Origin: an uncultured Lachnospiraceae bacterium
GTDB lineage: Bacteria; Bacillota; Clostridia; Lachnospirales; Lachnospiraceae
Assembly (NCBI GenBank): GCA_934437985.1
Contig: CAKSBI010000005.1
Location: forward strand, 1-64,000
DNA: 64,000 bases
Reading direction: 5' to 3'
This document shows positions 36,264 to 45,376 of the stretch, piece after piece. The first letter of the stretch is position 1; each line of letters starts with the position of its first letter. Made by a program: the position numbers and the translations under genes. Below the pieces are notes generated by a model, which searched no databases, had not been told where the DNA came from, and saw only the letters and a program-made list of their open reading frames with translations.

Positions 36264-37577
36264 CTAATACCCAATTACCTTAATCCAAAAATCATTTATT
36301 ACACTATACTTTTCTCCTTTAAGCCTCCACTTTATATACTTACTCTTAGCTTTTTTAGGGACATATACTTTACAAAATATTGGTTTTACTTCATAACCTG
36401 AATGAACCGTACTTTTTTTTACACTTGGAGGCGTCTGATTTTTAAAACATACACTTTTTAATTCTTTTATTGACATCATCCATGCCCCTGACAACTTCTT
36501 CAGTGATTTTGGTAGTATAAGCTTTTTAATTGTCTTACCACTTCCCATAACTGATACACTTTCATTAATAACTTTTACTTTTTCCGGGATTACAACTTTA
36601 CCCTTGTCAACAATTATGCAAGCTAGCACTCCTGTTTTTTTGTTGTATATACCATCATGTTTTTTTGCAAATACCTTATTCTTTTTATTAATATTTACCC
36701 TGGCGGCTTTGTTAAGCGAAAGAGAATCGTGGGACATGTTTTTTACTGTTGCAGGTATATTGATTTCATCTGCATATGATGTTACCATAGCTTCATTCCC
36801 CAGAGTCTCGACCCCATCAGGTATGTTAACCTTTTTAACTGCAGGCGCTGACAGATATAATTTCTTACCATCCTTACTTAGAAGCACATTATTATTTGCT
36901 GCATATTTTGTATTTGCATGAGATACCGTTAATGTTTCCAGACTACTACATTTATAAAACGCTTTTTCATCAATGTCACCTAAATTTTGTGGCAATACCA
37001 TCCCTTTTATAGATGTACACATGCCAAACGCATAAGCTTCAATGTTTTCAACACTATCAGGAATTGCTACGTTTTCTACCTTATAAAACTCGAAAAGTGC
37101 CATACTTCCAATGGATGTTAATGAATCCGGTAATACGATGTTCTTTATATTGCTTCTTACATCCCCTGCCACATCATCGATTTTCTCACCCACATCCAAA
37201 CTATTTCCTAATATATCAATAAATAAATCATCATCTGCTGTATTGCCTAACAGTTCCTTTGCTCCACCAATCTTTGTTACTTTTGCTCCATTTATTTCAT
37301 TTGGGAAATTAACTGTCTCTATCGCTCCATCTATTGTTATACGATATATCCAACATTCTTTTGTATCTGCAGAAATGTATGCGTTGTAACTTACATTATT
37401 AATTGTGCCTGTTACCTCATTTGTAATGTTCCATTTCTGCAAGGAAGCAGCAGCACCGGTTTCGATGTTTTGTGTCTGATATGCATTTATTTTTTCTGCT
37501 CCTGCATCATATACCGGGGTTATGCTAATCATCATTGCTGTTCCAAGACACAGAATTGTTTTTATTTTTTGTTTCAT
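36264..37577 (-). CDS. secreted BspA-type leucine-rich repeat protein
   Basis: A 437-residue exported protein. The signal peptide (MKQKIKTILCLGTAMMISIT) is followed by LRR_5 (BspA/TpLRR) repeats: IKNIVLPDSLTSIGSMALFE, VENVAIPDSVENIEAYAFG, IKGMVLPQNLGDIDEKAFYK, VKKVNIPDGVETLGNEAM and others up to about residue 370. The C-terminal ~60 residues are a beta-rich tail (VYVPKKAKSKYIKWRLKGEK). Such proteins mediate adhesion or host interaction in gut bacteria. AAGGAG lies 8 nt before the ATG. No sortase motif or membrane anchor is visible. Confidence 0.88.
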   Translation of the reverse strand: MKQKIKTILCLGTAMMISITPVYDAGAEKINAYQTQNIETGAAASLQKWNITNEVTGTINNVSYNAYISADTKECWIYRITIDGAIETVNFPNEINGAKVTKIGGAKELLGNTADDDLFIDILGNSLDVGEKIDDVAGDVRSNIKNIVLPDSLTSIGSMALFEFYKVENVAIPDSVENIEAYAFGMCTSIKGMVLPQNLGDIDEKAFYKCSSLETLTVSHANTKYAANNNVLLSKDGKKLYLSAPAVKKVNIPDGVETLGNEAMVTSYADEINIPATVKNMSHDSLSLNKAARVNINKKNKVFAKKHDGIYNKKTGVLACIIVDKGKVVIPEKVKVINESVSVMGSGKTIKKLILPKSLKKLSGAWMMSIKELKSVCFKNQTPPSVKKSTVHSGYEVKPIFCKVYVPKKAKSKYIKWRLKGEKYSVINDFWIKVIGY

Positions 37578-37840
37578 AGAATCACTCCTTGTTAATTTAA
37601 TGTTGTAATTTTTTCCTTCAAAATGATATTATTGAGTCTGTATTAAATTCTTGGTTGTATTTCTCTCACTGTAGAAAAAAGTTTATCTCTGACCAAGAAA
37701 TACTTTTTCATTTAATAACTATGCATATCCATAATCGTACGATATGGTTCAAATTTCAAATTTCCCGGACTTATTTCAGAAAAATAACTCAGATTCTTTA
37801 ATCTAAAACCCTTATAATCTTGTATAAAATTTAAGAAAAA

Positions 37841-37904
37841 CATGCAATCGCTAATAATATATGCTAAATATTAACACGTATTATTACAATTCGTCAACAA
37901 TTAA
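37841..37904 (-). promoter_or_regulatory. promoter of the LRR gene, repeat copy 2
   Basis: Minus strand TTGACG (37897-37892), an 18-nt spacer and TAATAT (37873-37868), in a 64-bp segment differing from 36094-36157 at seven positions, all transitions. The remainder of the 634-base gap between the LRR gene and the next gene is AT-rich. It holds a plus-strand open frame (37926-38252) that looks non-coding, and the second terminator copy. Confidence 0.65.
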
Positions 37905-38148
37905 GCAACTGTTTAATCCATTTTTATGTATTATATTATAATGAATAAATATTTTATGTGTTTTTTTACATTTTTTTTAATAAACAGCAATAAAAATATC
38001 AAAAAATGCTTCTCTGTTTTCCATAATACTAATTTATATTTGCAGGCTATTATTCTACATCATACTTCATACATCTTTAACAAAATAAGAAGGATAAGAA
38101 AACTAATTACAAGTATTATATATACAATATGTATCGCAGCACTGATAA

Positions 38149-38203
38149 ATATACAAAAAACCACCATCCCCTCAATTACAATCATTCGGGAATGGTGGTT
38201 ATT
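38149..38203 (-). terminator. terminator of the 187-residue protein gene, repeat copy 2
   Basis: Identical over 55 bp to 36157-36211: the same imperfect hairpin ending in GGTGGTT followed by Ts on the minus strand. It begins 9 bp beyond the stop codon of the upstream minus-strand gene. Confidence 0.85.
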
Positions 38204-38211
38204 CCAATTAA

Positions 38212-38775
38212 TTACATGTGTCTCCCCTGCACTACAGTATATCCTGCGGTAAGCAGCCTCCCAGCCAGCTTATACTTAGACTTTTTTACTCCATTTTTAT
38301 ATGCCTTCGTATTGCCATCAGAATCCGTATACCTGTATATCAGCTGATCCATCCCGATATACACACGGCATTTCTTAGTCCGGGTTTTCGTTTCAGTCAC
38401 TATTTTTTTATGTGCATACACATATATCAGTTCCTGCTTTTCATTATAATAATACTCACACGTATACCCATCCGGACACAATATACTGTTATCCCCGGCT
38501 TCACCGGAAGCAGGATATTCTATAGTCTTTCTCAGTACTCCGGATGCATCAAAATATGATACATAATTGTCACCCTCGCGCTTCTTATAACCATATTTCT
38601 TCTTTTTGATGGACTTGTTAATGTCCTTACGTGTGCTGTCTGAATACTCAGTCACACGTTCAAGCGCAGTACTTTTTCTTGCAGCGGATATCATATTTAC
38701 CGGACATATGAATTGAATTACTACTGCCATAATGCATAAATGCATTATTAATTTTTTTCTTAAGCTGCCCGTCAT
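38212..38775 (-). CDS. small secreted protein, unknown function
   Basis: A 187-residue protein with a positively charged N-terminus and hydrophobic core (MHLCIMAVVIQFICPVNMIS), likely a signal peptide ending near SAA. The mature part is basic and rich in Tyr/Lys, with RHS/YD-like stretches (YVSYFDASGVLRKTIEYPAS, LIYRYTDSDGNTKAYKNGV), but too few for a YD-repeat protein. The ribosome site (AAAGGA) is about 15 nt from the ATG, so the start is uncertain; an internal ATG at 38745 is possible. It lies downstream of the beta-propeller gene without a clear terminator between them. Confidence 0.55.
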   Translation of the reverse strand: MTGSLRKKLIMHLCIMAVVIQFICPVNMISAARKSTALERVTEYSDSTRKDINKSIKKKKYGYKKREGDNYVSYFDASGVLRKTIEYPASGEAGDNSILCPDGYTCEYYYNEKQELIYVYAHKKIVTETKTRTKKCRVYIGMDQLIYRYTDSDGNTKAYKNGVKKSKYKLAGRLLTAGYTVVQGRHM

Positions 38776-38908
38776 CTGTATGTCTTCACGTCCTTTTTAC
38801 TGTAGTTAGTTATTTTGACCAATTGTTCTATAGATATGATATGGGGGTAAAATGGTCTTTTGTCCTTCATTTGATAGTTTATCGCAACTTATTCTTATAG
38901 GCAATAGT

Positions 38909-41122
38909 TTAATTAAAAAACTTAACAGTGTCTGCTTTGTCAAGTCCATTGATTGTGCATGACAGTATTCCGCTGTTACTCTCAATAATATACAGGTACT
39001 CCCCAATAAATATTCCACGCAGACCATACAGGTAACTGCTCTTTATATTCATTTCCTTTGCAAAATCAACAGTACCCTGAAGCTTGAATCTGTTATCATC
39101 ATATGAATATACAAGATACTTTACTATTTCTCCATCATCCTTATATGCGCGCGCCTCAAAACCGATCAGATTTCTGCTATAATCAAGTAACAGGCTCCTG
39201 TGATTCCTGCATGCCTCCGAATCTTCATAATCATCAAGTACAAGTGTCTGTTCTTCTTTCACATTATCCTTGTCAGAGATGTTGAACATGCTTATCTTAA
39301 GTGCATCCCTCTGATATGTGTCCTTTGCCTTTTTCGCAACACCATATCCGATCCCGAATAACCTGTCTTCGCCAAAGCCCTGCAGATAATCTGAGAATCC
39401 CGGAAGCTCAAGCTCACTTATTATCTCCGGTTTTTCAGGATTACTAAGGTCCACGGTAAATAACGGGTCCATCTCACGGTATGTCACGAAGTAACCATAT
39501 TCCCCATAAAATCTTGCAGAATATATGCGCTCGTCTTTTGCAATATTATTTATTTTTCCGATTACTTCAAGTTCCCCATTTAATACATATAATGCGTTAT
39601 GATGCTTTTCTTTTCCTGTCTTAGAATTATACCTGTCAACCGTGGTAACCAGCCTGAGGTTACCATCATATTCATCTGCTGAAAACCGGCTGTCAACATA
39701 CCCATCTAACTTTGTCTGCGCAATATATTTTATCCTGCCATCAGCATAACTGTATCTGAGTATGTCCGTTACAGTGTTATAGCCTGAAGAGTTATAATCA
39801 TCCTCACGCTTAAGCAGATATATTGAATCTGTACTTACATACAATTCACTTTCACCGAAAAGAACCGCTTTTTTATCTGTTGTATTACTCTCTGACAGCT
39901 TATCTGCATTGCTTATATCAACCGTCATCATAACCATATAACTGCTTGTCTCAATATTCTCAGGAACACATATATCCTGACATTCTATAAGCTTATCCTC
40001 CACCTGTGGAATATAAGCCTGATAATCACCAGCCCTGATATCATCCCCGGCATAATACCTTGAAAACATATACAGATATCCACCGCTGCATCTTGAATCG
40101 GAATACTCCCCTGACATTGTTATGTTTTTAACAAGCTTTGGGTTTGATGGTTCTGACACATCATATATCATAACGCAGCTCTGCTCATTATCAATTGAGG
40201 AGTTATATTCTGTTACAATTACAATCAGTCTGTCATTGTACAGATACATTTCATTTGCATATATGCCTTCAGTGGAATTGCCACACTTACTTTTTTTCAA
40301 CTCCTTCTTATTGGAATCAGCAAGCTTAATGCAGGCTGTCTTTTCCATATTACCATTATCTGTGTGTATAATATTAACTACATACCCATCCCCATCCTCT
40401 ATGGGACAACCATCTTCATAATATATTGACCTGCTGAGTACATCTTCATAATATATTGACCTGCTGAGTATATATATATATTCCCCATCTGTCTTTACCA
40501 TATCTGCCTCGTCAACACCCTCTGCCTGTATGTTGGTATCTGAAAATGCCTGCTTTTTTCCGGCATCTGCCGATTGAACCGCAGATTCGTTAACAATATC
40601 TTCCGTTACTTCTTCAATGCCATCCCTTGCCAAATATTCAATGCCATCCCTTGCCATATAAGCAAGCTTTTCTTGCTTTTTTGCCCCTGATACAAGTTCG
40701 TATATCTCCTTATATGATGACAGCGCAGGTGTATTATCATCAGGCTCTGATGCTTCTGTGCTGCCCCCATGTTCATTTTGCGTGATATCCCCTTTATCTG
40801 ATGTGCGGCCTTCATGCCTATTGGAAATGCCCGGCACAGCATCATTTTTAAGCTGCCCTGCGGATAGCATTATACAAAATACAGCAGCTGCGGCAGCCAC
40901 GATTCCACCTATTGCCCTGTATGCCTTTTTTCGTTTATCTGACCGCTGCTTTTTCCCAATCCCATATTCCGGTACATCAATATCATCATATTCTGCACCT
41001 CTGTCACCTGTAACATTAATATTATCAGGTGTAATTCCCCTTGGAATATCTATATCCACATCATTGTAGGAATCCTTAATAAGCTTCTCTATATTCTTAT
41101 CATTATCTCTGTCCCGGCTCAT
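38909..41122 (-). CDS. membrane-anchored beta-propeller protein, putative anti-sigma partner
   Basis: A 737-residue protein. A cytoplasmic N-terminus of about 60 acidic residues precedes one helix (YRAIGGIVAAAAAVFCIMLS). A Ser/Glu linker and an extracellular beta-propeller domain (PF09826-like) follow; conserved parts include DEADMVKTDGEYIYILSRS, DRLIVIVTEYN, YGEYGYFVTYREMDPLFTVD and FGEDRLFGIGYG. It overlaps the ECF sigma gene by 20 bp, the usual place for an anti-sigma or sensor. Two in-frame tandem duplications (10 and 8 residues) lie just after the linker. The start at 41122 has GGAAGGG 6 nt upstream. Confidence 0.82.
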   Translation of the reverse strand: MSRDRDNDKNIEKLIKDSYNDVDIDIPRGITPDNINVTGDRGAEYDDIDVPEYGIGKKQRSDKRKKAYRAIGGIVAAAAAVFCIMLSAGQLKNDAVPGISNRHEGRTSDKGDITQNEHGGSTEASEPDDNTPALSSYKEIYELVSGAKKQEKLAYMARDGIEYLARDGIEEVTEDIVNESAVQSADAGKKQAFSDTNIQAEGVDEADMVKTDGEYIYILSRSIYYEDVLSRSIYYEDGCPIEDGDGYVVNIIHTDNGNMEKTACIKLADSNKKELKKSKCGNSTEGIYANEMYLYNDRLIVIVTEYNSSIDNEQSCVMIYDVSEPSNPKLVKNITMSGEYSDSRCSGGYLYMFSRYYAGDDIRAGDYQAYIPQVEDKLIECQDICVPENIETSSYMVMMTVDISNADKLSESNTTDKKAVLFGESELYVSTDSIYLLKREDDYNSSGYNTVTDILRYSYADGRIKYIAQTKLDGYVDSRFSADEYDGNLRLVTTVDRYNSKTGKEKHHNALYVLNGELEVIGKINNIAKDERIYSARFYGEYGYFVTYREMDPLFTVDLSNPEKPEIISELELPGFSDYLQGFGEDRLFGIGYGVAKKAKDTYQRDALKISMFNISDKDNVKEEQTLVLDDYEDSEACRNHRSLLLDYSRNLIGFEARAYKDDGEIVKYLVYSYDDNRFKLQGTVDFAKEMNIKSSYLYGLRGIFIGEYLYIIESNSGILSCTINGLDKADTVKFFN
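40411..40470. repeat. perfect 30-bp tandem duplication in the propeller gene
   Basis: The 30-bp unit starting CATCTTCATAATATATTGAC occurs twice without change (40411-40440, 40441-40470). In protein this doubles the decapeptide LSRSIYYED plus one Val, in frame. Confidence 0.95.
40615..40662. repeat. 24-bp tandem duplication in the propeller gene
   Basis: CAATGCCATCCCTTGCCA begins both copies (40615-40638 and 40639-40662); the last six bases differ. It doubles the peptide LARDGIE in frame, about 150 bp from the 30-bp duplication in the same gene. Confidence 0.9.
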
Positions 41123-41642
41123 ATACACCCTTCCTTTCAAGCTGATTCTTTAATTTTTGAAGTGCCCTGCTCTTGATTGCCCTTACCGAGCCCGGGCGCT
41201 TATGTATTATTTTAGATATCTCATCACTTGAAAAGCCTGCAAATACTGACAATCCTATAACTATCCTTGACTCATAATCAAGATTTTCATATTGCATTCT
41301 GACTATCAGTTCATCCTCCATGTTGCTGTCAGCAGGTATATCCATATTATCTATATGCTCATCATAACGCCTTTTACTGTGCATACGCTTGCACTTGTTA
41401 CTGAGAATAACGAATATCCAGCTGCGAAAAGCGTTCTCATCCTTAAGCTTTTGAATCTGCCTGTATGCAGCAAGTATTGTATCACTGACTGCATCCTCTG
41501 CATCAAAGCTGTCTTTCATAACACTCAGCGCATACCGGTAAAGCTCCTTATATATCTGCTCATACAAATGTCTGAAGGCTTCAACATCTCCCTGTTTTGC
41601 AAGCTTCACATACTTTATGGTATCATCTGCAGCTGATCCCAT
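41103..41642 (-). CDS. ECF-type RNA polymerase sigma factor
   Basis: A 179-residue sigma factor. Region 2 (about 25-95) has HLYEQIYKELYRYALSVMKD, DAEDAVSDTILAAYRQIQKL and RSWIFVILSNKCKR. Region 4 (about 120-175) has SVFAGFSSDEISKIIHKRPG and VRAIKSRALQKLKNQL. GTG at 41645 and ATG at 41642 are both possible; AGGGGGG lies just upstream and fits the ATG slightly better. It is followed by the propeller protein with a 20-bp overlap. It is 119 bp downstream of the transglutaminase gene and probably has its own promoter. Confidence 0.93.
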   Translation of the reverse strand: MGSAADDTIKYVKLAKQGDVEAFRHLYEQIYKELYRYALSVMKDSFDAEDAVSDTILAAYRQIQKLKDENAFRSWIFVILSNKCKRMHSKRRYDEHIDNMDIPADSNMEDELIVRMQYENLDYESRIVIGLSVFAGFSSDEISKIIHKRPGSVRAIKSRALQKLKNQLERKGVYEPGQR

Positions 41643-41761
41643 CACCTAAGCCCCCCTTCCCATTATTCAGACACGCCCGGTATAGTTACCTTACGTTTTC
41701 ATATATAAGAGTCTTCTGCCGTGTAAAATGTTGCATATAATTTTAATAATATGTTGCTTTT

Positions 41762-44197
41762 TTACCGTTTACTTTTATACTTCCTGCGCTTAAGCCTTGA
41801 AAGCAGTGCCTCAGCCTGTCTTACGGCATTCCTGTCTATTCTGATACCCCCAAATACTTTTCCCTGGTATGTATCAACTAACTTTTCATAGTTCCCACGC
41901 TCATCTCCCAGCCATTCTGACATGATGTCAGCCGATTCATTAAGCGTACAGTTGCCAAGCTCCGTTCTTTTTCCGGCTCTCTTCATATCCTTTATGTACC
42001 TGTGCATAATTTCGTCAATAACTTTCCCACACTTACCCGAATTGCCAGAATTGGCATAATACAGATTTTTCATACGTATCCTGATTACTATGCCGGCAAT
42101 GCATATCAGCATAATTATGCATATGATAAATACGGGCATCTGACGGCTGCCGCCTGTACCTGTTGTTCCGTCATCCGGCAGGTTAGTCCCGGTCTGCTTC
42201 GTATCATTACCCGGGGCAGCTGAATTATGATTACCGTTCCTGTTATTATTCTTATCCGAAGATGGCACCGGACTATATAGTGTTCCTTCATCATCTGATG
42301 CTTCAGACTTTTCCGGCAGCATATTTTCTCCATTTTCTTCATATATAGTATCTCTGCTGCCACGGCTGCCACTTTGCAGGTTTTCTTTATCCTTTTCATT
42401 GAGTCCGTCATCAATGTATGCTTTTTCATAATATGCCGGTGTCGGGTCCAGCCTCATCCAGCCTGATACTCCAACGTACACTTCAGGCCAGGCATGTCCC
42501 TCACCACCAACAACGAAATGTTCTACCCACTTACCTGTAGCATCGTTGTATCTCATACAATATCCTGTTGTTATCCTTGAAGGAATCCCTATGCACCGTG
42601 CAAGGACGGCAAGTGCTGATGCAAAATGCATGCACGAACCTTCCTTTGTATTAAAAAGGAAATCGTCAACACTGCATTCGTTCTTATTGCCGAATGCAGA
42701 TGTCCTTGTCACTTTCTTATTATATTTGTAATTGGTATTAAGATATTCTTCGATACGTTTCACTTTTTTATATTTGGTTGGAGCATTAGCCGTAATATCC
42801 TTTGCAAGCTTATATACACGCTCCGGGACACATTCAGGTATATTCATGTAATTATCTTTTACATATTCCTTTCTGCCTGCAAGGAGGTCATCTATATCCT
42901 GCACCAGTATATTATCTATATTACCGATAAGGTTACAATCTGCATACATGTCCGCATATCTGACAATATCCAATGCCTTGTTATACTGTTCCCACCCATT
43001 ACTGCCATACACTGCTTCCTTTGCATCCTCCCTCATATTAAAATACCAGATTTTGTATGAATCACCTTCTTTTGCAGAATTAGTGAACTTCAGAACACCA
43101 TTATCATATTCTGTATCATTGTTCATTTCTTTTCGTACGGTATTATATGGAACAAAAACATTGTCGGTCCTGAGGGATTTGTACTGAATTGTAATCTTAC
43201 TGATGTTGTTATATATTGTCTTGGGGTTGTCCTCTCCAAAGTTGAGCATATTGTTAAGTGTCTCAAAAAGCATAACCTCATATTCAGGATAACTTTTATC
43301 GGAATAGTTACGCTGCCATCCGCTTCCATTATATTCATTGTAATACGAGCCACGCAGGTATATACTCGACGCACACTGTCTTCCGGTAACAGTAAGCTGT
43401 GTCCTGTTATTACCAACAATCTCGTCAACTATATCTATATCCTCTGAATCCGAATAGCCTATCCTTCTCACATTGCCATCAAGTCTGTCCAGGCCGGTAG
43501 CCTCCATAACATCCATCCATACATCGGATATCGAACGGCCTGCCGTATCTATTACCTTCCATACATTATTCCATGACATCGGCTCTGTTCCTGTCGGAAT
43601 AATATATAACATGGTACAAAATATCATTATAACCGGTGTCATATACATGTAATGCACATCCCTGCCTGCCTTGCACACAGTTATTATGAATACATACAAT
43701 GCAAGTATGAACACCTCAAGCTCAACAATAACACCTGATATTCTTGAGCCTATTATGAATATGATCAGAAAGCATGGGGCTATACCGGATATAAAAGGAA
43801 TTCTGAGTATTATTTCACATAAAAGTGTAATAAATACCGCAGATATTATTGTTACAGACAGTCTGTATGCAAAAGGCAGAACCTGTTCCCCCTCTGCTGC
43901 AGAATAACCCGGAAGAACACGGGCGGACAGGCCCTCAGCAAAAAGTCCGGCAACCGTAATACATGCAAGTGCCACACAACCGAGTATCATAATAATAATT
44001 GCTTTCCTTCTCATGCCCTGCCCTGCAGATGACAGGTATTCAAGCCCTGTTCCGGTAACCAGTACAGACACAGCAAGTAAACCATACATATATCCTGTCC
44101 CTGTATAAGTACCGATAAGCATCTGTATGGTAATACTCATTGCAGCTACATATATTCCATTGTATATATTAAGCATGTGTCTGTGTACACTATTCAC
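41762..44197 (-). CDS. transglutaminase-like membrane protein (TgpA-type)
   Basis: An 811-residue protein. Six or more N-terminal helices (1-200) precede an extracytoplasmic region of DUF3488/TgpA type and a transglutaminase-like domain. The catalytic Cys is in EGSCMHFASALAVLARCIG (about 520), the His in EGHAWPEVYV (about 570), and the Asp in MRLDPTP (about 584). A low-complexity Asn/Ser/Asp linker, one more helix (about 700-720) and a cytoplasmic DUF4129-like tail follow. It is the last gene of the MoxR-DUF58-transglutaminase set, starting ATGA inside the DUF58 stop. The substrate is unknown; surface protein crosslinking or proteolysis is possible. Confidence 0.92.
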   Translation of the reverse strand: MNSVHRHMLNIYNGIYVAAMSITIQMLIGTYTGTGYMYGLLAVSVLVTGTGLEYLSSAGQGMRRKAIIIMILGCVALACITVAGLFAEGLSARVLPGYSAAEGEQVLPFAYRLSVTIISAVFITLLCEIILRIPFISGIAPCFLIIFIIGSRISGVIVELEVFILALYVFIITVCKAGRDVHYMYMTPVIMIFCTMLYIIPTGTEPMSWNNVWKVIDTAGRSISDVWMDVMEATGLDRLDGNVRRIGYSDSEDIDIVDEIVGNNRTQLTVTGRQCASSIYLRGSYYNEYNGSGWQRNYSDKSYPEYEVMLFETLNNMLNFGEDNPKTIYNNISKITIQYKSLRTDNVFVPYNTVRKEMNNDTEYDNGVLKFTNSAKEGDSYKIWYFNMREDAKEAVYGSNGWEQYNKALDIVRYADMYADCNLIGNIDNILVQDIDDLLAGRKEYVKDNYMNIPECVPERVYKLAKDITANAPTKYKKVKRIEEYLNTNYKYNKKVTRTSAFGNKNECSVDDFLFNTKEGSCMHFASALAVLARCIGIPSRITTGYCMRYNDATGKWVEHFVVGGEGHAWPEVYVGVSGWMRLDPTPAYYEKAYIDDGLNEKDKENLQSGSRGSRDTIYEENGENMLPEKSEASDDEGTLYSPVPSSDKNNNRNGNHNSAAPGNDTKQTGTNLPDDGTTGTGGSRQMPVFIICIIMLICIAGIVIRIRMKNLYYANSGNSGKCGKVIDEIMHRYIKDMKRAGKRTELGNCTLNESADIMSEWLGDERGNYEKLVDTYQGKVFGGIRIDRNAVRQAEALLSRLKRRKYKSKR

Positions 44198-45366
44198 TCT
44201 GATAGTACCTCACATATGTCATCATTTATATTTACGTTAATTATATTGAATGCACCGCTATGTAAAGACGGTCCATCCCCGCCTGCCGATATGTTGATAA
44301 GCGTTACATTACATCCGTTAGCAGTACAATTATTAAGCTCTTCAGACATATCACTGCCTGCATTCCCTGCCACAACGATAATGTTCCTTGAACATCCCCT
44401 ATTCATTGTGCGTACTTCGGATATAACCTCCGGCAGCTTTTTTAACTCTATAAAGCTTATATTTTCACAGCCCTCATAAAATTCAAGATATGCTGCACTT
44501 GAATCTATATCCCGCCTTAAGACTGCGCCTCTATTATTGTAATATATTTCCATCCTCAGATTGTTATATATAAAATTGTTCGCAATGGCAACGACTATAT
44601 GCAGTATCTTATCAACTGTCATTACTCTGTTAAGGTATCCTGTACCCGACAGTGCCGTATCCATAATAAGTGCTGTACTCTCTTCAAATATTTCCTCGTT
44701 CTGTCTTGTCACAAGCTTGTGAAGCCTGGCAGAATTCTTCCAGTGTATTCTCTTAATATTGTCACCGGGAATATAGTTTCTGATGCTGCTGCCGCTAAGC
44801 TCCCTGCCAAGTGTATAATGACCATACGGATTACGGTTCACACCTGAGCATATGCAGGATTTCATGGATGCAATGCTGATCTCCTGCGGTCTGACATGAA
44901 CCTTTATCTGCTTTCTGACCCTGTATTTTACATGAAATATATTAAAGAAATCCGGTATATCTATCCATTCAATTCCAATATTATATGTTCCGGCGTATCT
45001 GCAGATAATCTTCCCACTAAAGCTTATCTGCTGCCCCGGCAGAAGGTTAAGCCTGTCCATATCATTTTCAAGAATGATATCCGCAACCTCCTCATGAAAT
45101 CTCACCCTTAATCCAAGATATGGTATCATGTCATGGTTATCAATAATAAGTGTATAGTCTATAGGATATCCCCTGAGTACGGTCTTCTCACCGGTTATCT
45201 GCTTTACAGCAATTCTGATATACACCACACTTATATATGCAATAAGAATTACCGGCATAATAAGCAGTGCATCACGGATAAGCTCCGGTATGTATCCGCC
45301 ATACGCAGTTGCGAATAATAACGAAGCTATTACAAGAATTATATATGTTATTCTTGGGATCAACAT
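44194..45366 (-). CDS. DUF58 family protein
   Basis: A 390-residue protein with two N-terminal helices (about 5-45), a beta-rich middle region, and the DUF58 signature GSSIRNYIPGDNIKRIHWKN near 200, which leads into a vWA-like C-terminal domain (TALIMDTALSGTG, IIVVAGNAGSDMSE). DUF58 proteins accompany MoxR ATPases and transglutaminases. The vWA domain suggests a metal-ion-dependent adhesion site that binds a MoxR client. It lies 10 nt after the MoxR gene. Confidence 0.92.
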   Translation of the reverse strand: MLIPRITYIILVIASLLFATAYGGYIPELIRDALLIMPVILIAYISVVYIRIAVKQITGEKTVLRGYPIDYTLIIDNHDMIPYLGLRVRFHEEVADIILENDMDRLNLLPGQQISFSGKIICRYAGTYNIGIEWIDIPDFFNIFHVKYRVRKQIKVHVRPQEISIASMKSCICSGVNRNPYGHYTLGRELSGSSIRNYIPGDNIKRIHWKNSARLHKLVTRQNEEIFEESTALIMDTALSGTGYLNRVMTVDKILHIVVAIANNFIYNNLRMEIYYNNRGAVLRRDIDSSAAYLEFYEGCENISFIELKKLPEVISEVRTMNRGCSRNIIVVAGNAGSDMSEELNNCTANGCNVTLINISAGGDGPSLHSGAFNIINVNINDDICEVLSE

Positions 45367-45376
45367 TGCCGCACCA

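Noticed and set aside
36157..38203. Flanking identical repeats considered as ends of an insertion sequence
   Set aside because: The repeats are a terminator in direct orientation, no transposase lies between them, and the enclosed gene is a secreted LRR protein.
37926..38252. A 108-codon plus-strand frame beginning MYYIIMNKYFMCFF
   Set aside because: Composition reflects AT-rich DNA. It runs through the terminator repeat copy and into the antisense of the next gene, and has no ribosome site.
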